The notes under the pieces are model-generated. The model was given only the letters and a program-made list of their open reading frames with translations. It was not told where the DNA came from and made no database searches. The position numbers and the translations under genes are program-made. From JAXHUM01 sp034189325 (GTDB taxonomy: Bacteria; Desulfobacterota; DSM-4660; Desulfatiglandales; Desulfatiglandaceae): a DNA stretch of 45,935 nt. The stretch covers positions 1 through 45,935 of the forward strand of contig JAXHUM010000048.1 in the NCBI GenBank assembly GCA_034189325.1, read 5' to 3'. Shown here piece after piece: positions 17,167 to 25,238 of the stretch. Position 1 is the first letter of the stretch; each line of letters starts with the position of its first letter.

Positions 17167-18105
17167 ATGAACAACCGTATAACCGAGATTCTAGGCACTG
17201 CTTACCCCTTAATCCTTGGTCCGATGCGGCGGATCACCTTGGGTGAGATGGCAGCGGCCGTATCCGCAAGTGGTGGTTTTGGTCAGATCGGGGCTTCCGG
17301 ACTGTCCGGGGAGAAATTGCAGGCTGAACTGAAAAAGGCAAAGGAATTAACCGATCGCCCCATAGGCGTCAATATTCCCATATATCGCCCTAATGCCTTT
17401 GAGGCCCTTGATATAGCTATTGAGATGGGGGTGAAGGTGGTGACCACCTCTGCCGGGAATCCGGCCAAGATCATTGACAGGATCAGAGAGGCTGGATTGA
17501 AGGTATTGCATAAGGTTTCTACTGTAGAAATGGCCATGAAGGCCCAGTCCGTAGGAGTTGATGGAGTCATTGCCACAGGATTTGAGGCTGGAGGGCATGT
17601 GGGCCGAGAGGAGCTCACTACATTGTGCCTGGTGCCTCTTCTGGTTGATGCTCTGGAAATTCCAGTCGTCGCAGCCGGAGGCATTTGTGACGCCAGGGGA
17701 TTTTTAGCCGCCATGGCCCTGGGCGCCGAAGGCGTCGAAGTGGGCACGCGATTCCTGGTGACTCATGAGTGTCCTGCTCCGGACTTCTTTAAACAGGCCA
17801 TCCTTAATGCAGAGGGAGGCGCAACCCTACGACTGGGAAAAGATGCCATGCCGATGAGGGTCCTTAGAAATAAGAAGGCCGAAGAGATCAGTGACCCTGA
17901 TAAGAAGAAGGAAGATGCAAGAATGAACAAGGGAGGGGACAGCGGTTATGTTGAGGGCAACGCTGATACCGCAATCATGCCTGCCGGCCAGGTCGCCGCA
18001 CTGATAAGACAAATTAAGGGAGTCTCCGAGGTGTTCCCTGGGATGGTCAGAGAGGGAAAATCTCTTTCATTGGAGCTGAGTCGTCTTTTTACGGAGGAAG
18101 AATGA
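17167..18105 (+). CDS. nitronate monooxygenase/FabK-like FMN protein
   Basis: A 312-residue TIM-barrel flavoprotein of the NMO/2-nitropropane dioxygenase/FabK family. The signature GFEAGGHVG and the FMN phosphate motif VVAAGGICDARG are visible, followed by EGVEVGTRFLVTHEC. In an anaerobe it is more likely an enoyl-thioester or other FMN-dependent reductase than an oxygenase, but this is inference. CTAAGGAG precedes the ATG. Its TGA overlaps the next gene's ATG (ATGA), so it is translationally coupled to the crotonase downstream. Confidence 0.87.
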   Translation: MNNRITEILGTAYPLILGPMRRITLGEMAAAVSASGGFGQIGASGLSGEKLQAELKKAKELTDRPIGVNIPIYRPNAFEALDIAIEMGVKVVTTSAGNPAKIIDRIREAGLKVLHKVSTVEMAMKAQSVGVDGVIATGFEAGGHVGREELTTLCLVPLLVDALEIPVVAAGGICDARGFLAAMALGAEGVEVGTRFLVTHECPAPDFFKQAILNAEGGATLRLGKDAMPMRVLRNKKAEEISDPDKKKEDARMNKGGDSGYVEGNADTAIMPAGQVAALIRQIKGVSEVFPGMVREGKSLSLELSRLFTEEE

Positions 18106-18896
18106 TGAAGTGGGAACATGTGCTGCTTGATAAAAAGGATTACATCGGGACGATCACTTTGAATCGGCCTGAGAAGATGAACGCTTTTGGAGGAATGATG
18201 CGTCAGGAGATCGGTCAGGCTGTGGAAGAGGTATGTGCTGATTCCGATGTCCGTGTAATAGTAATAACAGGGGCCGGTAAGGCCTTCTGTGTCGGTGGAG
18301 ATGTGGATGAATTCGTATCAGGAGAAACCAAGGCCCTGGAGGATATCGGTGCTACGGAAAGGCCCGCCATGTCAAAAATTGTCATGGCCCTTAACAGTGT
18401 GGAAAAACCGGTCATTGCCGCTGTTAACGGAGTGGCCGCAGGAGGAGGAATGAATCTGGCCCTTGCCTGTGACATAAGGATCGCCAGTGAAAAGGCCAAG
18501 TTCGGCCAGGTCTTCACACGAAGGGGGGTCCATCCCGATTGGGGAGGCATCTATTTCCTGCCCAGGCTCGTTGGCTATGCCAAGGCCGCAGAGTTAATCT
18601 TCTCAGGTGAAGTGGTTAGTGCAAAGGAGGCATTGAGAATAGGGATAGTTAACAGAGTAACTCCAGACGACGAGCTGATGTCAACAGCGAATAAACTGGC
18701 CTCAAGGATAGCTCATAATGCCCCTATCCCCATATCTTTTGCCAAGCGGGGGCTTCAGAACTTCCACAAGTGGGACCTTGCCACGGCCCTGGATTACGAG
18801 GCGTACGTGCTTGGGATCACAATGAAGAGTGAAGATTTCATGGAGGGATTCAAGTCCTTTCTCGAAAAGAGACAACCCTTGTTTAAAGGCCGGTAA
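18102..18896 (+). CDS. enoyl-CoA hydratase/isomerase family protein, copy 1
   Basis: A 264-residue crotonase-fold protein. The oxyanion-hole segments are present (GAGKAFCVGGDVDEF and NGVAAGGGMNLALACDIRIA). Both glutamates of classical enoyl-CoA hydratase are missing: the GGGxEL glutamate is Asn, and the PE position reads VF in FGQVFTRRG. HPDWGG provides an aspartate at the place used by PaaG/ECI-type isomerases. An isomerase or other crotonase reaction is therefore more likely than hydration. A second ATG immediately follows the first (ATGATG). Confidence 0.88.
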   Translation: MMKWEHVLLDKKDYIGTITLNRPEKMNAFGGMMRQEIGQAVEEVCADSDVRVIVITGAGKAFCVGGDVDEFVSGETKALEDIGATERPAMSKIVMALNSVEKPVIAAVNGVAAGGGMNLALACDIRIASEKAKFGQVFTRRGVHPDWGGIYFLPRLVGYAKAAELIFSGEVVSAKEALRIGIVNRVTPDDELMSTANKLASRIAHNAPIPISFAKRGLQNFHKWDLATALDYEAYVLGITMKSEDFMEGFKSFLEKRQPLFKGR

Positions 18897-18978
18897 GAGA
18901 GCGGATGTGTGAAATAACATGCTATCGACCGGCTCTAAACTTGAGCGGATCCAGCATATTCGGGAGGAATATTGTTAT

Positions 18979-19938
18979 ATGAACAATGATTGGAATGCAT
19001 TAATCAGCGAACTAAAGAGTGGTTCGATTCGGGCCCTATCCAGGCTGGTCACACGAGTAGAGAATCGTGAGCCTGGATGGATGGAGGCTATGAAAGAGAT
19101 TTTTCCTGAGACCGGCAAGGCACGGTTGATCGGCATTACCGGCGCTCCAGGCTCAGGAAAGAGTACCCTCACCAACCGGATTGCTCGCACACTTGTTGAA
19201 AAAGGCTTTGATATCGGAATCATCGCTGTCGATCCATCGAGCCCCTTTTCTGGGGGGGCGCTTTTGGGAGATAGACTTCGGATGAGGGATGTGAGCAATG
19301 TGGAAGGGGTCTACGTCCGTTCCATGGCTACTCGAGGGGCCTTGGGGGGACTGAATCAATCCGCCCGTGACGTAGTCAAGATCATGGAAGCATTCGGCAA
19401 GGATTTCATCATTATTGAGACGGTCGGTGTAGGCCAGGACGAAATAGATGTGATTAAGATCGCCGATATGGTCATGGTTGTTCTGGTCCCCGGACAGGGG
19501 GATGCGATCCAGGCCATCAAAGCTGGTATCATGGAAATAGCCGATGTATTTGTGGTCAACAAAGCCGACAGAGAAGGCGCGGATCAGGTCGTAATAGATA
19601 TCGAGGCTATGCTTAACCTCGATATAGACTCAGATGCCCCGAAACCGCCCGTTTTAAGGACCATAGCTCTTGATGGGGAAGGAGTGCCGGAACTAGTTGA
19701 AAAGATTTTAGCTCCCCCAAATCCGACGCATCGGCAGGAAGACTTTATGAAAGAGCGGGTAAAGGAGGAGCTTATCGGATTGGTTGAAAAGGAAATTGTG
19801 GGCCTTATCAAAGACAGGTGGAATGAAAATAACGGCCTTGAAAGGGCCGTAAGGGATGTCCTGTCTCATGAGAGAGACCCCTATTCTATTGCACAAGAAA
19901 TCATAGCCCCCCTGGTCCCTCTCTTAAAGAAAAATTGA
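18979..19938 (+). CDS. meaB: MeaB/ArgK-type G-protein chaperone of B12 mutase
   Basis: A GTPase of about 319 residues that loads and protects adenosylcobalamin in acyl-CoA mutases. Motifs: Walker A GAPGSGKST, VDPSSPFSGGALLGDRLRM, ETVGVGQDEID, and NKAD for guanine recognition. The start is set at ATG 18979, preceded by GGGAGGA at 18962-18968; an in-frame ATG at 18919 has no ribosome site and adds 20 unconserved residues. It sits 82 bp after the crotonase on the same strand. Its presence supports a working B12 mutase, whose large subunit is at 31782-32918. Confidence 0.95.
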   Translation: MNNDWNALISELKSGSIRALSRLVTRVENREPGWMEAMKEIFPETGKARLIGITGAPGSGKSTLTNRIARTLVEKGFDIGIIAVDPSSPFSGGALLGDRLRMRDVSNVEGVYVRSMATRGALGGLNQSARDVVKIMEAFGKDFIIIETVGVGQDEIDVIKIADMVMVVLVPGQGDAIQAIKAGIMEIADVFVVNKADREGADQVVIDIEAMLNLDIDSDAPKPPVLRTIALDGEGVPELVEKILAPPNPTHRQEDFMKERVKEELIGLVEKEIVGLIKDRWNENNGLERAVRDVLSHERDPYSIAQEIIAPLVPLLKKN

Positions 19939-20261
19939 TCCATTGTGACGGACAAGTGGTTGCACTGGAGATGAGCAGGAGATCTCTTAAGGCCCAACAC
20001 GGATAAACGGCCGACCTTCGGAAATAGATCAAAACTGACTCTCATGCATCCGAAAACGAGGACTATCGCTCAAGATCAGGGCATAGGAAAATGTCCATGG
20101 GTGCCAGTTTCAAAATATCCAATTTTATTCGAGGTCAGGGAAGGCGAAAATTTTAACCACAGGAATACATTGAGCCTGACGCAGAGATCGGACAAAAGAA
20201 GGCGTTTTGACATTGGCTCATGGATCAATATGATTTAATCGCTTTATAGGAGAGATTCTTT
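19939..20261. other. 323-bp intergenic region
   Basis: No credible gene; a 64-codon open frame (20044-20238) has no ribosome site and no recognisable sequence. GACAAGTGGTT at 19951-19961 is identical over 11 bases to part of the element upstream of the GntR gene (36572-36582), but the TTGYATACAA palindrome is absent at the matching distance. A promoter for the decarboxylase genes is expected here; TTGACA at 20207-20212 has no good -10. Confidence 0.45.
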
Positions 20262-21827
20262 ATGGAAGTGAAAGCAGAGGCTCGAATCAAACAACTTCGA
20301 GAAATAAAAGAAAAAGCGCTTATGGGTGGAGGTGAGAAAGGAATTGCCGCCCAGCACAAAAAGGGGAGACTCACCGCACGAGAACGCATAGATTACCTCT
20401 TGGATGAGGGCAGTTTTAATGAATTCAATATGCTTCTCTCCCACCTTGAGGGTGACCCGGGTGATGGAGTCGTTAGTGGGTATGGGACCATAGATGAAAG
20501 GGTCGTCTGTGTCTATTCCCAGGATTCGACGATTCGAGGCGGTTCCATTGGCGCTTTTCATGGATTTAAGATGCACAAGACTGTTGAGCGGGCCCTGAAT
20601 ATGAAAGTGCCTTTCATAGGTCTTCATGATTCCCCGGGTGCGAGGCTTCCTAGAATAACAGAGTCTAAAAGCGCCATGGGAGATATTATGGAGAAAAGCG
20701 GCGGCTCTATTTTTTATCCAAACACCCAGGCTTCCGGTTATATTCCTCAAATAGCGGCGATTATGGGAAGCTGCGCCGGCATTTCAGTATATTCACCTGC
20801 CCTGAACGATTTCATCTTTATGGTGGATGGACAGAGCCATATGTTTATCACCGGTCCGGCAATGGTGAAGACCGTCCTAGGCGAAGAAATAAGTTACGAG
20901 GAACTGGGGGGTGCGGAAGTCCATTGTCAGGTGAGCGGGATAGCTGATGGAAGGTTTGCCGGTGAGCAGGAATGCCTGGATGGCATCAGAGAGCTTTTGA
21001 CTTATCTGCCTTCAAGTATGAACGAAAGCCCCCCGATTGTGGAGATGGGCGATGACCCGGACAGAACGGATGAAAACCTTGGTGACATTATCCCGTCATC
21101 TGCTGATGTTCCCTATGATATGCATGATATCATCTATTCGCTTGTTGATCAGGGTCATTTTTTTGAGATCAAGCCGGAATTTGCCTGTGAGATTATCGTA
21201 GGTTTCGGGCGCCTAAACAATCAAGTCACAGGCTTTATTGCAAATCAGCCGATGGTACGCGCAGGAAGTATGACAGTCGATAGTTCGGACAAACAGGCAA
21301 GGTTTATAAGATTCTGCGATTGTTTCAATATCCCCATCGTCCTGTTAGTTGACACCCCGGCCTATATGCCTGGAAGCACGCAGGAACATAAGGGGATCAT
21401 TCGGCATGGGGCAAAGGTTTTATACGCCCTGTGTGAGGCTAGTGTCCCGCGAATCGCGCTTGTTCTAAGAAAAGCCTATGGTGGAGGAAACCTGGGAATG
21501 GGCGTTGTGCCGGGCATGGGAACGGACATGGTATTTTACTGGCCGATTGTAGAAATAGGCGTATTAGGTCCGAATGCGTCTGTGGAACTTTTTTTCGGTA
21601 AGGAGATCAGGGAATCTGAAAACCCAGGTGAGATGAGACAAAAGAGATTGAAAGAGTATATTGAGAAATACTCGAATCCTATGAGGGAGGTCTCAGCCAA
21701 CTGGTGCATAGATGATATTATTGAACCGAGAGAGACAAGAAAGGTGCTGATTCAATCGCTAAGTTTTCTTGCAACCAAGGAAAGGACAAAAGGACCTAAT
21801 AAGCATCACGGGAATATTCCCTTGTGA
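20262..21827 (+). CDS. acyl-CoA carboxyltransferase of Na+-pumping decarboxylase, copy 4
   Basis: A 521-residue PccB/MmdA-family carboxyltransferase. Motifs: DSPGARLPRI, SGYIPQIAAIMGSCAG, FITGPAMVKTVLGEE, TPAYMPGSTQEHKGIIRHGAK and RKAYGGGNLGM. It is followed by gamma-like, biotin-carrier and beta-pump genes. That order is the make-up of methylmalonyl-CoA, malonate or glutaconyl-CoA decarboxylases, where the carboxyl group moves from acyl-CoA to biotin and is released with Na+ export. This is the copy with the clearest functional assignment. ATAGGAGAG precedes the ATG. GcdA of glutaconyl-CoA decarboxylase is longer (about 587 residues), so an MmdA-like enzyme fits better. Confidence 0.9.
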   Translation: MEVKAEARIKQLREIKEKALMGGGEKGIAAQHKKGRLTARERIDYLLDEGSFNEFNMLLSHLEGDPGDGVVSGYGTIDERVVCVYSQDSTIRGGSIGAFHGFKMHKTVERALNMKVPFIGLHDSPGARLPRITESKSAMGDIMEKSGGSIFYPNTQASGYIPQIAAIMGSCAGISVYSPALNDFIFMVDGQSHMFITGPAMVKTVLGEEISYEELGGAEVHCQVSGIADGRFAGEQECLDGIRELLTYLPSSMNESPPIVEMGDDPDRTDENLGDIIPSSADVPYDMHDIIYSLVDQGHFFEIKPEFACEIIVGFGRLNNQVTGFIANQPMVRAGSMTVDSSDKQARFIRFCDCFNIPIVLLVDTPAYMPGSTQEHKGIIRHGAKVLYALCEASVPRIALVLRKAYGGGNLGMGVVPGMGTDMVFYWPIVEIGVLGPNASVELFFGKEIRESENPGEMRQKRLKEYIEKYSNPMREVSANWCIDDIIEPRETRKVLIQSLSFLATKERTKGPNKHHGNIPL

Positions 21828-21928
21828 TGAATGATTGTGAAAGTTCCACCAATTAACAAATGACATCAGAGCCAGGGCCGATCAATAGGGACCAATGAAA
21901 GGCCATGGGGGCACAATGAAAGGTGAAT

Positions 21929-22255
21929 ATGTTGCTTATTAAAGAATCCTTACTGCTGGCTGCCTTGGGTATAGGAAGTGTATTCGTCGTTTTGGCAATC
22001 AATTTTCTGCTTATCCTTTTTATCGGGTTGTTTCAAGAAAAGGTACAGGAGTACCCAGACACTGATGATCAAGAGGCTCTTGACGAGTCTCCTGATGAAG
22101 ATACGGCCGCAACGGATGCTGATCTTTCAGTTGCACTTGCAACTAATTCACCCGTAACAGTATCTCCTGCATTGTCTAGCGATTTTGACCAAGAAGTGAC
22201 CACAGCTATCATGGCCGCAATATATGCGTACGAGGAAGAAAAGGGCCGTTTTTGA
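21929..22255 (+). CDS. decarboxylase gamma/delta-like membrane anchor (OadG/MmdD family)
   Basis: A small protein of about 108 residues with one membrane span near residues 7-33 (SLLLAALGIGSVFVVLAINF). An acidic, Ala/Thr/Pro-rich linker follows, and then a short C-terminal helix (EVTTAIMAAIYAYEEEKGRF). This is the usual form of OadG/MmdD subunits, which hold the biotin and carboxyltransferase parts to the membrane pump. The ATG at 21929 follows GAAAGGTG; a GTG at 21923 is an alternative start. Placement between carboxyltransferase and biotin carrier supports the call. Confidence 0.82.
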   Translation: MLLIKESLLLAALGIGSVFVVLAINFLLILFIGLFQEKVQEYPDTDDQEALDESPDEDTAATDADLSVALATNSPVTVSPALSSDFDQEVTTAIMAAIYAYEEEKGRF

Positions 22256-22293
22256 ACGTTTAATGACTATAACTTGCAATCAATGAGGTTAGG

Positions 22294-23493
22294 ATGACAA
22301 AGATTTGTGAAACAATACTTTTAGAGTCCCAACAAACAGGTAGAAAAGTGGAAGATATTCTCGTCGGGGCAAGGCAGATGGATAACGTAGGCTATCGTGC
22401 TATAGAGATAATGCCGTTACCTTTGACTGAAAACAGTTGGGAGAGCCTGACAAAACTTAATCAAGCGCTTAAGTCTACGCCGATGCTTGTTTCACTTGAT
22501 GTGGATCTCATAGAGGCAAAGACACTGGAACAATTAGTTGAATTGGGCTCAACCGGAGGAGTTGATATCTTCCGCGTCCATGCCGAAACCAATGAGACGG
22601 ACAAAATGAAACGAGCTGTTGGCGCTGTTACCAAAGCCGGAAAGCACGCGGAAGGTACGCTTTTTTGTGCCAAAAATACGAGCGTCGATTTCCTTACCGA
22701 CCTTGCCCGGAAGCTCAAAGATTGCGGCTGCGGATCTCTCTGTATTTACGATTCTCAAGGGATCTTGGGCCCGAAGGAGACTACCGAGCTCCTGGGACTG
22801 CTAAAGAAAAAAGTCGACTTACCGATTGCGCTCAAATTTAGCTCTCCCTCAGGTATAGCTGAAATAGCTTACTATGCAGCTGCCGGCATGGGAGTCGATG
22901 CTTTGTATTGCCTACTTTCTCCCATCACTGGCAGAGGGAGCCTGCCTCAAACAAAGACTATTGTCAGAGTATTGGCTGATACCGACTGGAGTACAGATGT
23001 GAGGACTGAGAAGCTTGATGAGGTTGCCAGGCATTTTGAAATGGGAAGCATACATGGGCCGCGCGCCTATGATGTCCTTGTCTCCGGCACTCAATATCAT
23101 GTCACGGTGTGCCCATCCGAGATGGGTAAAGAAATCCTTCCAGATTCCAGGGTGCACGGCCGCCCTTCCTTGGCCAGGGCAAAATCCGCTCCTAAGAAGG
23201 CGCCTCCGACTCCTATCCTTCCAAAGAGAAAGGCAGCCTCTACTGCAAAGCCGCCTGAAAAGCAGGCAGCAGGACAGACAAAGAGTGTACGTAGTACTAT
23301 GGAGGGGGCTATCCTCGATGTGTTGGTTAAGGAAGGCGACAAAGTGGAACGGGGGACCAAGTTGTTAATCCTCGAGGCGATGAAAATGCAAAATCAGGTG
23401 CTTTCACCCTTTAGTGGAACAATAACACAGGTCTTGGTTAAAACAGGTGAAACCGTCAGGGATGGCCAAAACTTGGTAACAATCACAATCTAA
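22294..23493 (+). CDS. biotin carrier fused to an OadA-like pseudo-carboxyltransferase barrel
   Basis: A 399-residue protein. Residues 1-255 follow the DRE-TIM carboxyltransferase barrel of oxaloacetate decarboxylase alpha/pyruvate carboxylase. About 270-290 (AYDVLVSGTQYHVTV) matches the strand before OadA biotin domains, 290-330 is an Ala/Pro/Lys linker, and 330-399 is a biotinyl domain with EAMKMQ, Lys364 being the biotin site. The barrel has lost its catalytic residues: DAHQS reads ESQQT, the carboxylated lysine of IKDM is Tyr (IYDS), and the HxH metal pair is replaced in LKFSSPSG. It also lacks most of the C-terminal PYC/OADA domain. Likely role: carry biotin between the acyl-CoA carboxyltransferase and the beta pump, with the barrel as a docking scaffold. 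Confidence 0.87.
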   Translation: MTKICETILLESQQTGRKVEDILVGARQMDNVGYRAIEIMPLPLTENSWESLTKLNQALKSTPMLVSLDVDLIEAKTLEQLVELGSTGGVDIFRVHAETNETDKMKRAVGAVTKAGKHAEGTLFCAKNTSVDFLTDLARKLKDCGCGSLCIYDSQGILGPKETTELLGLLKKKVDLPIALKFSSPSGIAEIAYYAAAGMGVDALYCLLSPITGRGSLPQTKTIVRVLADTDWSTDVRTEKLDEVARHFEMGSIHGPRAYDVLVSGTQYHVTVCPSEMGKEILPDSRVHGRPSLARAKSAPKKAPPTPILPKRKAASTAKPPEKQAAGQTKSVRSTMEGAILDVLVKEGDKVERGTKLLILEAMKMQNQVLSPFSGTITQVLVKTGETVRDGQNLVTITI

Positions 23494-23511
23494 AGTTAGA
23501 ACCTGGATATT

Positions 23512-24687
23512 ATGGATCAAAATATACTATACGGCCTTTGGGAGTCTCTCGGTGTTGTGGGTATTTTCGGCCAGCTCGGCAAGCCTTTGGTGATGTATGC
23601 AGTTGGCTTGTTGCTTGTTTATCTTGGTATAAAAAAGCGTTGGGAGCCATTGTTGCTTATCCCCATCGGGGTAGGTATTGTCCTGACGAATACGCCGTTT
23701 ATCGGCCTGATGAACCATGCTCCCGACAATGTCCCTCTTACGGCTGAGGTATTAAGCAAGCAAACCGGCCTTTTGTACGTTATCTACCTTTTTGGGATCA
23801 AGACAGGTTTGTTCCCGCTACTCATTTTCATGGGTGTAGGCGCAATGACAGACTTTGGGCCGTTGATTGCCAACCCCAAGACACTGTTTCTCGGCGCGGC
23901 GGCGCAGTTCGGGATTTTTGGAACATTCCTTGGTGCGATTCTTTTGGGTTTTCCGCTGAAGGAGGCAGGTTCAATCGGCATTATTGGCGGCGCTGACGGT
24001 CCGACGGCAATTTTTCTGACGGCAAAACTCGCTCCTCATCTGCTGGGGCCGATTGCCATTGCCGCCTATAGTTATATGGCCTTAGTGCCGATTATACAAC
24101 CTCCTCTCATGAAACTCATTGTCCCTAAGAGGGAGCGAAGAATAAAAATGAAACGGCTGCGCCAGGTCAGTAACAAGGAAAGAATCCTTTTTCCGATATT
24201 GGTTACTCTCACTACGATTCTGCTTATTCCCTCGGCCGTGCCGCTGATTGGAATGCTGATGTTCGGCAATCTACTGAAAGAATGTGGAGTGGTAGAACGC
24301 CTGGCAAACACCGCAAAAAATGAACTTATCAATATTGTAACGATTTTTCTGGGACTCACTATAGGCGCAACTATGACTTTCGAGGCATTTTTGAACACAA
24401 AGACCATCTCAATCATCGTACTTGGACTGGTTGCATTTGCGGTGGGCACCTGTGCCGGGCTGCTCTTTGGCCGGGTTATGTGCTGGCTGTCCGGCGGAAA
24501 AATCAATCCGCTCATCGGGTCCGCAGGAGTAAGCGCTGTTCCTATGGCAGCGCGGGTCTCCCAGCAAGTGGGATTGGAAGAAGACCCCTTTAATAATCTT
24601 CTCATGCATGCCATGGGTCCGAATGTTGCCGGTGTGATCGGCTCAGCCGTTGCCGCAGGCGTGCTGCTTGCCACCCTGGGAGGGTAG
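23512..24687 (+). CDS. Na+-transporting decarboxylase beta subunit (OadB/MmdB/GcdB family)
   Basis: A 391-residue multi-span membrane protein that decarboxylates carboxybiotin and exports Na+. Family signatures are intact: IGIIGGADGPTAIFLTAKLA with the essential Asp, AYSYMALVPIIQPPLMK, GSAGVSAVPMAARVSQ, and HAMGPNVAGVIGSAVAAG. It begins 18 bp after the biotin-carrier gene. It makes this module an energy-conserving decarboxylase and predicts a sodium-motive force as an output of the pathway. Confidence 0.95.
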   Translation: MDQNILYGLWESLGVVGIFGQLGKPLVMYAVGLLLVYLGIKKRWEPLLLIPIGVGIVLTNTPFIGLMNHAPDNVPLTAEVLSKQTGLLYVIYLFGIKTGLFPLLIFMGVGAMTDFGPLIANPKTLFLGAAAQFGIFGTFLGAILLGFPLKEAGSIGIIGGADGPTAIFLTAKLAPHLLGPIAIAAYSYMALVPIIQPPLMKLIVPKRERRIKMKRLRQVSNKERILFPILVTLTTILLIPSAVPLIGMLMFGNLLKECGVVERLANTAKNELINIVTIFLGLTIGATMTFEAFLNTKTISIIVLGLVAFAVGTCAGLLFGRVMCWLSGGKINPLIGSAGVSAVPMAARVSQQVGLEEDPFNNLLMHAMGPNVAGVIGSAVAAGVLLATLGG

Positions 24688-24784
24688 ATCGCGTGATCGT
24701 AGCAGCATTTCAGTCGAGAGATTGTTGAAGAGGAGAGGCCAGTCTGTTTGGAGAATCAACCAAGATAAGATTAGGAGGTGATAT

Positions 24785-25084
24785 ATGAAAAAATTGTTAT
24801 GGGCGTTTATATCAGCCATGTTTCTCTTTAACGCAATACCTCATTTGGTTCAGGGTATTTGCGGCAAATCGCACATGACCCCCTTTGCCGTGCTTTCCCC
24901 TGCAGTCGTAAATGTGATTTGGGCATGGATCAACCTGGTTGTCGGCTGGTATATATTGAGGTTGTCCGACCCGAAGACATGGAATATGCGGTCTTGGGGC
25001 GCGTTTTGCCTGGGAGGAGTAATTATCTCTCTCTATCTGGCTGTTTTTTGGAGTAATCCTGAAGCGAGACTGCCCTGGCATTAA
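24785..25084 (+). CDS. small membrane protein of unknown function
   Basis: A 99-residue protein with about three hydrophobic segments (residues 3-25, 35-58 and 72-90) and basic or polar loops. TTAGGAGGTGATAT gives an excellent ribosome site before the ATG. I do not recognise the family. It follows the sodium pump by 97 bp and is probably in the same transcript, so it could be an accessory of the pump, but nothing in its sequence proves this. Confidence 0.7.
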   Translation: MKKLLWAFISAMFLFNAIPHLVQGICGKSHMTPFAVLSPAVVNVIWAWINLVVGWYILRLSDPKTWNMRSWGAFCLGGVIISLYLAVFWSNPEARLPWH

Positions 25085-25136
25085 CGATTAATTGGGTGCG
25101 GGCCTTCTGAAATTTCGGACCTATCTGCAAGCAGCT

Positions 25137-25183
25137 ATCTGTAAGGGGATACAGATATAATACGGGTCTTTGCCTCCAGGCAA
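25137..25183. repeat. two inverted repeats upstream of CoA-transferase gene
   Basis: ATCTGTA (25137-25143) and TACAGAT (25150-25156) form a 7-bp perfect stem with a 6-base loop, overlapping a TATAAT at 25156-25161. Fourteen bases further, TTGCCT-CC-AGGCAA (25170-25183) is a second perfect dyad. Both lie 55-100 bp before the start at 25239. They may be operator sites around a promoter; no good -35 is seen. Confidence 0.4.
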
Positions 25184-25238
25184 GGGAATATCCATCTGAA
25201 ATTGTAATGAACTTATATGAAATAAGGAAGAGCGGATC

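Noticed and set aside
20044..20238. 64-codon open frame before the decarboxylase operon
   Set aside because: No ribosome site, no recognisable sequence, and it lies where a promoter region is expected.
22294..23493. Oxaloacetate decarboxylase alpha or pyruvate carboxylase B
   Set aside because: Sequence shape agrees, but metal ligands and the carboxylated lysine are absent and most of the C-terminal PYC/OADA domain is missing.
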